Assembly (NCBI GenBank): GCA_023953775.1 | Contig: JAMLJD010000032.1 | Span: 1 to 45,304, forward strand | Length of the DNA stretch: 45,304 bases | Origin: Rhizobiaceae bacterium | Lineage (GTDB): Bacteria > Pseudomonadota > Alphaproteobacteria > Rhizobiales > Rhizobiaceae | Direction of reading: 5' to 3' | Part shown: one piece after another, positions 1 to 8,512 of the stretch | Numbering within the stretch: position 1 is the first letter of the stretch | Layout: each line of letters starts with the position of its first letter | Notes under the pieces: generated by a model | Database searches by the model: none | Told to the model about the DNA's origin: nothing | What the model saw: only the letters and a program-made list of their open reading frames with translations | Position numbers and translations under genes: made by a program

Positions 1-351
1 ACCGACGACATGCGCGAGGCGCCGTCGCGGGTGCTGATGGAAGCACTTTGGGAAGTTGGCGCGCGGGTGAGGGCATACGACCCGGTCGCCATGGACCAGT
101 GCAGGTCGATCTATGGCAATCGCGCCGACCTGGAGCTGGTCGACAGCAAGGAAAAGGCGCTCGAAGGGGCAGATGCACTGGTGATCTGCACCGAATGGAA
201 GGCGTTCAAGGCGCCCGACTTCGCACTGGTCAAGGATCGGCTCTCACGGCCGCTCGTTTTCGACGGACGCAACATCTACGATCCGGCGATCATGAGCCGC
301 AACGGGTTCACCTATCACGGCGTGGGACGTCTCGTACCCCCGGCAGCCTGA
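1..351 (+). CDS. UDP-glucose/GDP-mannose dehydrogenase family, C-terminal part (5' truncated by window)
   Basis: The reading frame is open from the first base, so the gene starts to the left of the window. The visible 116 residues form the C-terminal UDP-binding domain of a nucleotide-sugar dehydrogenase, which oxidises a UDP-hexose to the uronic acid with NAD. Matching family landmarks are the TDDMREAPS segment at the domain start, the YDP segment near residue 27, the TEW-xx-F stretch in the middle, the DGRNIYDP motif and a closing Y-H-G-V-G-R. In rhizobia such enzymes supply UDP-glucuronate for polysaccharides. The exact sugar cannot be told from this part. Confidence 0.9.
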   Translation, partial: TDDMREAPSRVLMEALWEVGARVRAYDPVAMDQCRSIYGNRADLELVDSKEKALEGADALVICTEWKAFKAPDFALVKDRLSRPLVFDGRNIYDPAIMSRNGFTYHGVGRLVPPAA

Positions 352-441
352 AGGGCACGGCCGGCAGCCGGGCAAATAGGGCTTGGCAGACGGATGTCGG
401 TGGATATGCTGGCGCGCGAAGGGTGATCAGGAGGAAGTTAC

Positions 442-750
442 ATGAGCTGGACGACCAACTATCTCCGCCGGATCGGCATCGGCACCGCGATCCTCGTCGC
501 CGCTGCGACCGCGGCCGAGGCACGCACCGATGTTCGCACCATGAGCTGCAGCGCCGCCAAGGACCTCGTCTACAGTGCCGGCGCCGTGGTCCTGACGACC
601 GGTCCGAACTCGTACGACCGCTACGTCTCGGGCCAGAATTACTGTGCCTATCCGCTCGTCGCCAAGCCGGCATGGGTGCCGACGGCCGACAACGCCCAAT
701 GCCCGGTTGGTTTCCTGTGCAAGCAGAAAGTCGACACGCACAACGACTGA
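442..750 (+). CDS. Small secreted protein of unknown function
   Basis: This is a 102-residue protein with an N-terminal signal peptide: a basic LRR stretch, then a hydrophobic run at about residues 11-25 ending in A-E-A. The mature part has four cysteines in two C...C pairs (MSC, NYC, QC, LC), which suggests disulfides in the periplasm. A strong Shine-Dalgarno AGGAGG lies 7 bases before the ATG. It ends 12 bp before the convergent FAD/GcvT gene, so there is no room for a separate terminator. I recognise no domain with a known role. It resembles small conserved secreted proteins common in rhizobia. Confidence 0.75.
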   Translation: MSWTTNYLRRIGIGTAILVAAATAAEARTDVRTMSCSAAKDLVYSAGAVVLTTGPNSYDRYVSGQNYCAYPLVAKPAWVPTADNAQCPVGFLCKQKVDTHND

Positions 751-762
751 CGTCGCTACGGA

Positions 763-3213
763 TCAGACCCGAACGCGCTGCGCCTTCGGGTCGTAGTGCG
801 GGTTGAGCGAGGCTTCGGCGGCAAACCGCCTGCCGGCTATCTCGACCGAGAAATCCGAGGCCAGAAGAGCGGCCTCGGTTTCCCCCTTGCACGGCACGTA
901 ACCCAGCCCGACCGCACCGCCGAGATGGTGGCCGTAATTGCCCGACGTGATCGTGCCGACGATCTCGCCGTCGCGAACGATGGCCTCATTGTGGAACAGC
1001 AATGGTTCGGGATCGCGCAGCAGGAACTGGACCAGGCGACGGTCGAGCCCTTCGTCGCGCTTGCGCAGCACCGCGTCGCGGCCGATGAAATCTCCCTTGG
1101 CCGGCTTCACAGCGAAACCGAGGCCCGCCTCCAGCACATGATCCTCATCGGTGATGTCGTGGCCGAAATGGCGGAAGGCCTTTTCGATGCGGCAGGAATC
1201 GAGCGCGTGGAGGCCGCAGAGCCTCAGGCCCAGGTCACGGCCGGCATCGTCGATCGTTTCGAACACGTGTGCGGCCTGATCCGACGAAACGTACAGCTCC
1301 CAGCCGAGCTCGCCGACATAGGTGACGCGGTGGGCGCGCGCGAGACCCATGCCGATCTCGATCTCGCGCCAGGTTCCGAACGGACTGGCCTCGCTCGAGA
1401 AATCGTTGGGGCTGATCCTGGCGAGAAGTTCGCGGGAGCGAGGCCCCATCAGGCACAGCACGGCCTCGGCGGCGGTCATGTCGGTGATGACGACCAACGC
1501 GTCGCCGACATGCCGGCGCAGCCAGGCAAGGTCGCGTTGCAGCGTCGCGCCCGGCACCACGAGCAGAAACGCCGTCTCGGACATGCGTGCAACCGTCAGG
1601 TCGGATTCAATGCCGCCGCGGTCATTGAGCATCTGTGTATAGACGATCCTGCCTGGCGCGACGTCAACGTCATTGGCACACAGGCGTTGCAGGAATGCAG
1701 CCGCGCCGCGTCCCTCGACGCGGATCTTGCCGAATGACGTCATATCGAACAGGCCGACGGCATTGCGTACCGCGAGATGCTCGTCGCGCTGGTTGTCGAA
1801 CCAGTTCTGCCGCTTCCAGCTGTAGCGGTATTCGCGCTCCTGTCCGTCGCGCGCGAACCAGTTGGCGCGTTCCCAGCCGGCCGCCTCGCCGAACACCGCG
1901 CCGCGCGCTTCCAGGTGCCCGTGCAGCGGCGAGCGGCGGACGCCGCGCGCCGAGGCCATCTGGCGGTAGGGAAAGTGGTCGGCGTAGAGCAGCCCGAGCG
2001 TCTCTTTCGAGCGGTCGTAGAGATAGGTTCTGTTGGCCTGGAACGGCTGCACGCGCCTGATGTCGACGTCCCACAGGTCGAAGGGCGGCTCGCCGTCCTC
2101 CATCCACTGCGCCAGCGCCATGCCTGCGCCGCCCGACGACTGGATGCCGATCGAGTTGAAGCCACAGGCGACCCAGAAATTGCGCAGGTTCGGCGCTTCG
2201 CCGAGATAGTAGCGGTCGTCGGGCGTGAAACTTTCGGGGCCGTTGAAGAAGGTATGGATGCCGGCATCGGCCAGCATCGGCATGCGCCGCACGGCCTGTT
2301 CGAGGATCGGCTCGAAGTGGTCGAAATCCTCCGGAAGCTGGTCGAAGCAGAAATCGTCCGGGATCTTCTCACCGAGCGGCGGCCACGGCTTTGCGACCGG
2401 CTCGAAGGCGCCGAGCAGGATCTTGCCGGCATCTTCCTTGTAGTAGGCGCATTCGTCGGGAACGCGCAGCACAGGAAGCTGGCCAAGCCCGGCGATCGGC
2501 TCGGTGACGATGTAGAAATGCTCGCAGGCGTGCAGCGGCACGGCGACGCCCGCCATCGCGCCGACGCCATGCGCCCACATGCCGGCGCAGTTGACCACGT
2601 GGTCGCAGGCGATGTGAGCGGCTTCGCCGCCGGCGTTGACGTCGACGCCAGTGACGCGGCCGTTCTCGCTGCGGATCGCCGTCACTCTGGCGCTCTCGAC
2701 GATCCGGACCCCGCCCTTGCGCGCGCCACGCGCTAGTGCCTGTGTGATGTTGGCCGGGTCTCCCTGGCCGTCGAGGGGGATGTGGACGGCGCCGACGACG
2801 TCGGCGGTCTCGAGATGCGGGTAGCGTTGCTTCACTTCCGCGACCGAGATTTCCTGGACGTCGACGCCGTTGGCGCGGCCCATGGTGGCGGACCGCAAAA
2901 GCTCCTCGCGACGCTCATCCGTCAGCGCCACGGAAATCGAGCCGCACTGGCGCATGCCGGTGGCGATGCCGGTCTCTTCCTCCAGTCGCACGTAGAGCTC
3001 GGCGGTATAGCGCGCGAGCCGCGTCATGTTGGCGCTGGCGCGCAACTGGCCGATCAGACCGGCGGCGTGCCAGGTCGTGCCGCTGGTGAGCTGCTTGCGT
3101 TCCAGCAGCACGATGTCGGTCCAGCCCAGCCTCGCGAGATGGTAGGCGACCGAGCATCCGGCGACGCCGCCGCCGATGATGACGGCGCGCGCGCGTGCGG
3201 GAATCGCGGTCAA
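763..3213 (-). CDS. FAD-dependent oxidoreductase/GcvT fusion, dimethylglycine or sarcosine dehydrogenase-like (copy 1)
   Basis: This 816-residue enzyme has an N-terminal FAD (DAO) domain and a C-terminal folate-binding GcvT domain. The family oxidises N-methyl groups of dimethylglycine, sarcosine or related amines and passes the carbon to tetrahydrofolate. The Rossmann motif VIIGGGVAG sits at residues 11-19, and TSGTTWHAAG contains His49, the residue that binds FAD covalently in mammalian DMGDH and SARDH. The GcvT half begins near residue 430 and carries YVGELGWELY. I chose the TTG at 3213 because it overlaps the upstream aminotransferase stop as TTGA, is preceded by GGAGA at good spacing, and gives the same 816-residue length as its paralogue at 5307-7757. 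The frame stays open further upstream, but only as a shadow of the aminotransferase. It is the last gene of the five-gene operon. The substrate is not determined. Confidence 0.9.
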   Translation of the reverse strand: MTAIPARARAVIIGGGVAGCSVAYHLARLGWTDIVLLERKQLTSGTTWHAAGLIGQLRASANMTRLARYTAELYVRLEEETGIATGMRQCGSISVALTDERREELLRSATMGRANGVDVQEISVAEVKQRYPHLETADVVGAVHIPLDGQGDPANITQALARGARKGGVRIVESARVTAIRSENGRVTGVDVNAGGEAAHIACDHVVNCAGMWAHGVGAMAGVAVPLHACEHFYIVTEPIAGLGQLPVLRVPDECAYYKEDAGKILLGAFEPVAKPWPPLGEKIPDDFCFDQLPEDFDHFEPILEQAVRRMPMLADAGIHTFFNGPESFTPDDRYYLGEAPNLRNFWVACGFNSIGIQSSGGAGMALAQWMEDGEPPFDLWDVDIRRVQPFQANRTYLYDRSKETLGLLYADHFPYRQMASARGVRRSPLHGHLEARGAVFGEAAGWERANWFARDGQEREYRYSWKRQNWFDNQRDEHLAVRNAVGLFDMTSFGKIRVEGRGAAAFLQRLCANDVDVAPGRIVYTQMLNDRGGIESDLTVARMSETAFLLVVPGATLQRDLAWLRRHVGDALVVITDMTAAEAVLCLMGPRSRELLARISPNDFSSEASPFGTWREIEIGMGLARAHRVTYVGELGWELYVSSDQAAHVFETIDDAGRDLGLRLCGLHALDSCRIEKAFRHFGHDITDEDHVLEAGLGFAVKPAKGDFIGRDAVLRKRDEGLDRRLVQFLLRDPEPLLFHNEAIVRDGEIVGTITSGNYGHHLGGAVGLGYVPCKGETEAALLASDFSVEIAGRRFAAEASLNPHYDPKAQRVRV

Positions 3214-4409
3214 GCCCGTTTTCTCCGCTCGCCGGCGCGATAGGCCGACGCGAAACGCCGCAGCCGCGTTGCGGCCTCCTGCAGCACGGCCTCGGGCTGG
3301 GTCAGGCTGATACGGATATGGCCGGCAGCCGCCTCGCCGAAGCTGGAGCCGGGCATGACCGCCACCTTCTCGGCATCGAGGAGCGCAAAGGCGAACTTCT
3401 CGCAGTCGGGCTCGATCGCGCTGATGTCGAGCATGACATACATGCCGCCCTCGGAGCCACGCACGACGACATCGTTCATGCCGTGGATGGCATCGAGGAA
3501 GGCGGTGCGCCGCGAGGCGTAGCGGTCGGCGATCTCCTTGACGCCGTAGCCGTTCTCGATCGCCTCCTGGGCGGCGCGGCTGACGAAGTCGGGCAGGCCG
3601 TAGGTGGTGACGAGGTTGAGATTGGTCAGCAGCGCGATGATGCGCTCCGGGCCGGTCAGCCAGCCGATGCGCCAGCCGGTCATCGCATGGCTTTTCGACA
3701 TCGAGTTGATGACCAGCGTGCGCTCGGCCATGCCGGGCAGGGCGCGCGGCGACAGATGGCGGCGGTCGGCGCCGGTCAGCGTCCAGTAAACCTCGTCCGA
3801 CAGCAGCCACAGATCCTTCGCCTTGCAGAGATCGGCGATCGCCTCGAGCGAGGCACGGGTATAGACCGCGCCGGTCGGATTGTTGGGCGTGTTGATGAGG
3901 ATCGCACGGGTGTTCGGCCTGATCGCCGCCTCGATCGCGGATGCGCGCGGCTGGAAGCCGTCGGCAGCCGTGGTCTCGACGACCGTGAAGTCGGCCCCGG
4001 CGGCGCGGAACGTGCCCGGATAGGTGGCGTAGTAGGGCGCGACCACGATGGCGTGGCTTCCCGGATCGAGCGTGCCCTGCACGGCGGCGTAGAGCGCGGC
4101 CTGGCCACCCGGCGCGGCCAGAATCTGGTCGGCGACCGTCTCGACGCCAGTGCATGCGGTCGACAGCGTGGCCATGGCCCGCCGCAGGGCCGGAATGCCC
4201 GCGAGCTGGCTGTAGTGGTGGTATCCGCCCCTGACCAGCCGGACGCAGGCTTCGACCGTTTCGGCAGGCGTGTCGAAATCATGGTCGCCGATCGACAGCA
4301 TCAGGATGTCTTCGCCGGCCTGCTTGCGGGTCAGCGCGGTGAAATGCAGCTCCCACCCGTCGCGGCCCGACGGAATGATGCCGGCGACGCGTTTCGATGG
4401 TTCAGGCAT
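3210..4409 (-). CDS. Class I/II PLP-dependent aminotransferase
   Basis: This 399-residue fold-type I aminotransferase transfers an amino group between an amino acid and a 2-oxo acid in the cytoplasm. Family landmarks are NTPNNPTG at 173-180, SDEVY with the PLP-ring aspartate at D205, and SMSKSHAMTGWRIGW with the Schiff-base lysine K239 and a conserved arginine at 247. The ATG at 4409 is preferred over one 12 bases upstream because GGAG lies six bases before it. It overlaps the homocysteine methyltransferase stop by 8 bp, and its own stop overlaps the next TTG start. In this operon it may deaminate the product of demethylation or recycle an amino donor. The substrate cannot be read from the sequence. 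Confidence 0.88.
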   Translation of the reverse strand: MPEPSKRVAGIIPSGRDGWELHFTALTRKQAGEDILMLSIGDHDFDTPAETVEACVRLVRGGYHHYSQLAGIPALRRAMATLSTACTGVETVADQILAAPGGQAALYAAVQGTLDPGSHAIVVAPYYATYPGTFRAAGADFTVVETTAADGFQPRASAIEAAIRPNTRAILINTPNNPTGAVYTRASLEAIADLCKAKDLWLLSDEVYWTLTGADRRHLSPRALPGMAERTLVINSMSKSHAMTGWRIGWLTGPERIIALLTNLNLVTTYGLPDFVSRAAQEAIENGYGVKEIADRYASRRTAFLDAIHGMNDVVVRGSEGGMYVMLDISAIEPDCEKFAFALLDAEKVAVMPGSSFGEAAAGHIRISLTQPEAVLQEAATRLRRFASAYRAGERRKRA

Positions 4410-5310
4410 GGGATACTCCAATGATTTCGATTTCGGCTTCTTCGAGCCGTTGTGCGATTGCCGCTATATGCGCCGGCCCGATCTCGCAGCAGCCACCGAC
4501 GATGGCCGCGCCCTGTTCAACCCAGCCGAGGGCATAGTCCGCATAGGCTTCGGGTCCAAGGTCGGCACGCGCGTCCAGCACCTTGACGGTGCCACCGATC
4601 TTGAGCGGACCCACCGCTGAAAAGCCGTTGGCATAGGCACCGACCGGACCGCCGAGCGCCACCAGTTCGGGCATTGCGCGGTCGATCGTTTCGGGGCGGC
4701 TGCAATTGACCAGCCGGGCGCTGACTAGCAGGTCGGAGAGCGCGGCGGAAGCCTCGTCGATCGTATCGCCGCCGCGCAGCTTCGGCGGGTCGTCGTCGGA
4801 AAGCGTCCACGACACCCAGACCGGCTTGCCGCACTCGGTTGCCGCAAGAGCGGCGGCCCGGCCTTCCTCGGCCGACGCCGTGGTCTCGCACAGGATCAGA
4901 TCGACCTCGTCGGCCTGCTCGGCAACGATGCGGCGGTAGATGGCGAGCGTTTCGTCGAACGAGGTGCGCAGATGCGGCTGGTAGGAGCCGTACAGCGGCG
5001 GCAGACAGCCGGCGATCGCGACGTCTTTGCCGCTTGCGTCGCGCGCGGCCTTCGCCGCGTCGATGGCGCGCGCCTGCAGTGGCGCGAACATATCGCCCAG
5101 ACCGTCGCGTGCCAGCCGCTCCGGCGTCGCGGAATAGGCATTGATGGTGATCACGCCCGCCCCGGCAGCGATGAAGTCGGCGTGGAGCGCGGTGACCAGC
5201 TCCGGCCGATCCATCATCACCTGCGCCGACCAGAGCGGCGTCGGTTCGGCGCCGGAGCGCCGCAGCAGCTCCTGGCCCATGCCGCCGTCGGTCAGAACAA
5301 CGCCGCTCAA
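4402..5310 (-). CDS. Homocysteine S-methyltransferase family protein
   Basis: This 302-residue zinc-dependent methyltransferase has the BHMT/MmuM fold and transfers a methyl group from a methylated donor to homocysteine or a similar thiol. The start LTDGGMGQELL matches the family N-terminus. The three zinc cysteines are visible as C203 (VNCS) and C274/C275 (GGCC). I chose TTG at 5310 because it overlaps the preceding stop as TTGA, gives the normal family length of about 300, and has a GAAAGG purine stretch upstream. The longer in-frame extension is non-homologous shadow sequence. Its place between FAD/GcvT demethylases suggests that a betaine-like or S-methyl donor is used, with methionine as one product. 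Confidence 0.9.
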   Translation of the reverse strand: MSGVVLTDGGMGQELLRRSGAEPTPLWSAQVMMDRPELVTALHADFIAAGAGVITINAYSATPERLARDGLGDMFAPLQARAIDAAKAARDASGKDVAIAGCLPPLYGSYQPHLRTSFDETLAIYRRIVAEQADEVDLILCETTASAEEGRAAALAATECGKPVWVSWTLSDDDPPKLRGGDTIDEASAALSDLLVSARLVNCSRPETIDRAMPELVALGGPVGAYANGFSAVGPLKIGGTVKVLDARADLGPEAYADYALGWVEQGAAIVGGCCEIGPAHIAAIAQRLEEAEIEIIGVSHA

Positions 5311-7757
5311 CCCCGCAGCCTTTCGTTGGAGGGATCCCAGATCGGTCCGTCGGGCTGGACGACCGCCGGGTAGCGCTCGCCGAAGATCTCGACCTCGACA
5401 CCGGTTCCCGGCACTGCGAGCTCGGACCTGAGCATGCCGAGCGCGATCGACCTGTCGATACGATGGCCGAAGCCGCCCGACGTCGTCTCGCCGACGACGG
5501 CGCCGTCCTTCCACAGCGTCGACATGTAGGGCGCATCGTAATCGGGACTGTCGACGACCAGCGTGACGAAACGCTTGGCCGAACCCTGCTGGCGTTCGTT
5601 TTCCAGTGCCGCCTTACCCTTGAATGCTGGCTTGTCCCATTTCACGAAGCGCTCGAGCCCGCCCTGGAGCACGGTGTAATCCGTCGACAGGTCTCCCTTC
5701 CAGGCGCGGTAGCCTTTCTCGAGCCGCAGTGAATCGAGCGCGAACATGCCGAAGGGCTTGAGCCCGTGCGGCTCGCCGGCGCTCCAGACGGCTGCGAAGA
5801 TATCGGCCGTGTCGCCGACATGGCTGTGGAGTTCCCAGCCGAGTTCGCCGGCAAACGAGACGCGGACGAGCTGCAGCCATTTGCCGGCGATCTGGCAGGA
5901 CTGGTGCGACAGCCACGGAAGCGTCAGGTCGGCGTCGCTGACGGCCGCCAGGATCTCACGCGATTTCGGACCGGTCAGGATCTGGCACGAGAATGCATCT
6001 GTGACGTTTTTGATAGCGATTTCAGTGTCTTCTGGAAGATGTTTCGTCAGCCACTCGAAATCATGCCACTCGGCGACCGCCGCGGTGATCAGGAAGAAGA
6101 AGTCCTCGCCGAGCGCCATCACCGACATCTCGGTGACGATGCGGCCCTTGTCGTCGGCAAAATAGGCGAGGCCGATACGGCCGGGGCGTGGAACCGCACC
6201 GGTGATCAGCGTCGACAGCCATTGCCGGGCGCCGTTGCCCTCGACGCGGAAGCGCGAGAAGCCGGGCAGATCGAGGATACCGGCGGCATCGCGCACGGCG
6301 TGACATTCCTCCCGGATGCGTTTCAGCCAGGCGCCGTCGCGCCGGAACGTCTGGGTCGAGTCTTCCGAGACGTCGTCGCCGGGGCCAGCGAACCAGTTGG
6401 CGCGCTCCCAGCCATTATAGGCGCCGAACTGTCCGCCCATCGCGGCGATCCGGTCGTGGATCGGCGAGAGCTTCCGGTTGCGGCCGGCCGGCCAGGAATG
6501 GCGCGGAAAATGGATCGCGTATTCGTGGCCGTAGACCTCGAGGCCCTTGGCGACGCAATAGTCCGGTTCGGCCGCGAAGGCGGTGAAGCGGCGCGGATCG
6601 CAGGACCACATGTCCCATTCGGTGGCGCCTTCGGTGACCCATTCCGCAAGCACCTTGCCGGCACCGCCGGCCTGGGCGATGCCGAAGGTGAAGACGCAGG
6701 CCTCGAAGGCGTTGGGAACGCCGGGCATTGGACCGATCAGCGGATTGCCGTCCGGTGCGTAGGGGATCGGCCCGTTGATGACCTTCGACAGGCCGGCCGT
6801 GCCAAGCAGCGGGACGCGCCGGACGGCGTCCTCCAGATAGTGCTCCAGCCGCTCCAGGTCGTCGGGGAAAAGCTGGAACGAGAAGTCTTCCGGCATCGGA
6901 TCGTCGGGGCTTGCCCAGTGGGCGCGGCAGTTGCGCTCGTAGGGCCCCAGGTTCATGCCGTTCTTTTCCTGGCGCAGATAGTAGGAGACGTCCACGTCGC
7001 GCAGAAGCGGCAGCTTGTGGCCGCTTTCGGTGGTCCACGCGGCCAGTTCGGGGATTTCGTCGAACAGGATGTACTGGTGGCTCATCACCATCATCGGAAC
7101 GGTCCGGCCGAACATGCGGCCGACCTCGGCCGCCCGGTAGCCGGCGGCGTTGACGACGTATTCGCAGCGGATTTCGCCTTTCGCCGTCTCGACGACCCAT
7201 TCGCCACCCTCCCGGCGCACTCCGGTGACCGGGCAGAAGCGGACGATCGCAGCACCCATGTCGCGCGCGCCCTTTGCCAGCGCCTGCGTGAGCTGGGCCG
7301 GGTCGATGTCGCCGTCATTCGGGTCGTAGAGCGCGCCCTTCAGATCGTGCAACTCGATGAAAGGATAGTGCCGGCGGATGTCGTCCGGCGGCAGGACGTC
7401 GATCGCCATGCCCTGGTAGCGGCCCATGCCCCTGACGCGCTCGAATTCCTGCATGCGCTCGCTCGTGTGGGCGAGGCGGACCGAGCCGGTGACGTGATAG
7501 TTCATCGGATAGTCGACCGCCGCGCCGAGCCCGCGGTAGAGCTCGGCCGAATAGCGCTGCATGTTCATGACCGACCAGGACGCCGAGAAGGTCGGAACGT
7601 TGCCGGCGGCGTGCCAGGTCGAGCCAGAGGTCAGTTCGTTGCGCTCCAGCAGAACGCAGTCGGTCCAGCCCGCGCGTGACAGGTGATAGAGCGAAGAGAC
7701 ACCGACGGCGCCGCCGCCGATGATGACCACGCGCGCCGTGGAGGGAAGCTCGGCCAT
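5307..7757 (-). CDS. FAD-dependent oxidoreductase/GcvT fusion, dimethylglycine or sarcosine dehydrogenase-like (copy 2)
   Basis: This 816-residue paralogue of the gene at 763-3213 shares its architecture: FAD domain with VIIGGGAVG at 11-19, a TSGSTWHAAG segment with predicted flavin-linking His49, then a GcvT tetrahydrofolate domain from about residue 430 that includes SFAGELGWELH. The two copies have the same length and motif spacing but differ clearly through the substrate-binding half, so they may act on different N-methylated substrates or successive steps. The ATG has GGGAAAG just upstream. It starts 14 bp after the XRE-cupin regulator stop, so the two are almost surely co-transcribed. 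A Trp-rich AYNGWERANWF segment marks the linker region, as in copy 1. Confidence 0.9.
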   Translation of the reverse strand: MAELPSTARVVIIGGGAVGVSSLYHLSRAGWTDCVLLERNELTSGSTWHAAGNVPTFSASWSVMNMQRYSAELYRGLGAAVDYPMNYHVTGSVRLAHTSERMQEFERVRGMGRYQGMAIDVLPPDDIRRHYPFIELHDLKGALYDPNDGDIDPAQLTQALAKGARDMGAAIVRFCPVTGVRREGGEWVVETAKGEIRCEYVVNAAGYRAAEVGRMFGRTVPMMVMSHQYILFDEIPELAAWTTESGHKLPLLRDVDVSYYLRQEKNGMNLGPYERNCRAHWASPDDPMPEDFSFQLFPDDLERLEHYLEDAVRRVPLLGTAGLSKVINGPIPYAPDGNPLIGPMPGVPNAFEACVFTFGIAQAGGAGKVLAEWVTEGATEWDMWSCDPRRFTAFAAEPDYCVAKGLEVYGHEYAIHFPRHSWPAGRNRKLSPIHDRIAAMGGQFGAYNGWERANWFAGPGDDVSEDSTQTFRRDGAWLKRIREECHAVRDAAGILDLPGFSRFRVEGNGARQWLSTLITGAVPRPGRIGLAYFADDKGRIVTEMSVMALGEDFFFLITAAVAEWHDFEWLTKHLPEDTEIAIKNVTDAFSCQILTGPKSREILAAVSDADLTLPWLSHQSCQIAGKWLQLVRVSFAGELGWELHSHVGDTADIFAAVWSAGEPHGLKPFGMFALDSLRLEKGYRAWKGDLSTDYTVLQGGLERFVKWDKPAFKGKAALENERQQGSAKRFVTLVVDSPDYDAPYMSTLWKDGAVVGETTSGGFGHRIDRSIALGMLRSELAVPGTGVEVEIFGERYPAVVQPDGPIWDPSNERLRG

Positions 7758-7771
7758 GGGTCTTTCCCGTT

Positions 7772-8365
7772 TCAGTAGGTCGGCGGCGAGACGACCCGGA
7801 TCAGCACCGCGGGATCGGTTCCCGGGTTGCGCCAGCGGAACGGTTCATCCCTGAAGCGGAACGAATCGCCGGCTTCGAGCCTGTGCCAGGTGCCGGCAAT
7901 CTCGATCTCCAGAATTCCCGTCACGACGTAGCCCGCTTCCTCCGCCTTGCGGCGGGCGGCCTGGCGGTATCCGGCGCCCGGTTCGATCTCGCACCGCTTC
8001 AGCTCGAAACTACCCCCAAGGTCGGGCGAGAGCAGTTCTTCCACCATTCCGGATTCACTTGTGCCAAGGGCGTGCCGCTCGGTGGCACGGACGATTCTGC
8101 CGCGCTCGTGCTCGTGCCGCGTTTCATGGCCGAGAAACAGCGATATCGGAACCTTGAATTGCTGGGCGAAGGCCTGAAGGTCCTTGAGGGTCGGCGTGGA
8201 GATGCCGCGCTCGACCTGGCTCAGCCAGCCAATCGACCGGTCGACAAGGCCCGCCAGCGCAGCGAGGGTCAGGCCACGCGCCTTGCGCAGAGCGCGGATA
8301 TTGCGTGCGAGGATCGCCCGCGGGGAGCTGTCCTGCAAAGCGTCGATGATCGGTGCGCGAGACAT
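7772..8365 (-). CDS. XRE-family transcriptional regulator with C-terminal cupin domain
   Basis: This 197-residue regulator has a helix-turn-helix of XRE/Cro type at about residues 18-72 (LARNIRALRKARGLTLAALA, then WLSQVERG) and a small cupin domain at about 115-192. The cupin half commonly senses a small ligand. The ATG is preceded by AAGGG at good spacing. It is the first gene of the minus-strand operon and lies 14 bp before the FAD/GcvT gene, so it probably controls its own operon. An inverted repeat in its promoter region (8383-8408) is a candidate operator. XRE-cupin regulators often govern amine, polyamine or amino acid catabolism, which fits the downstream genes. Confidence 0.9.
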   Translation of the reverse strand: MSRAPIIDALQDSSPRAILARNIRALRKARGLTLAALAGLVDRSIGWLSQVERGISTPTLKDLQAFAQQFKVPISLFLGHETRHEHERGRIVRATERHALGTSESGMVEELLSPDLGGSFELKRCEIEPGAGYRQAARRKAEEAGYVVTGILEIEIAGTWHRLEAGDSFRFRDEPFRWRNPGTDPAVLIRVVSPPTY

Positions 8366-8382
8366 GGAAATCCCTTTCGGAA

Positions 8383-8408
8383 TTTCATTGGATGTGACAC
8401 TTATGAAA
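8383..8408. promoter_or_regulatory. Candidate operator: inverted repeat TTTCAT-N14-ATGAAA
   Basis: A perfect 6-bp inverted repeat with arms at 8383-8388 and 8403-8408 lies in an AT-rich stretch between the divergent XRE-cupin and nitroreductase genes, 18 bp before the regulator start codon. Another TTTCAT copy is at 8422-8427. The position fits autoregulation by the XRE protein. No experiment or motif comparison supports it here. Confidence 0.35.
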
Positions 8409-8512
8409 AAAACAAGCGGATTTTCATGCCGCTTCCGGATGCCAGCTTGCGCCAGCGCTCACGCCGTTGCAAGGCTGGAGCCGGGCCGACAAATACGGGA
8501 AGGGGACTGCCG

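Noticed and set aside
3183..3196. Alternating CG run that might form Z-DNA
   Set aside because: It encodes the ARARA stretch at the start of the oxidoreductase and is explained by arginine/alanine codons.
3195..4424. 409-codon plus-strand frame
   Set aside because: Antisense to the class I aminotransferase, which has the complete PLP motif set.
5766..7679. 637-codon plus-strand frame
   Set aside because: Antisense shadow of the FAD/GcvT gene copy 2. No ribosome site and no recognisable domain.
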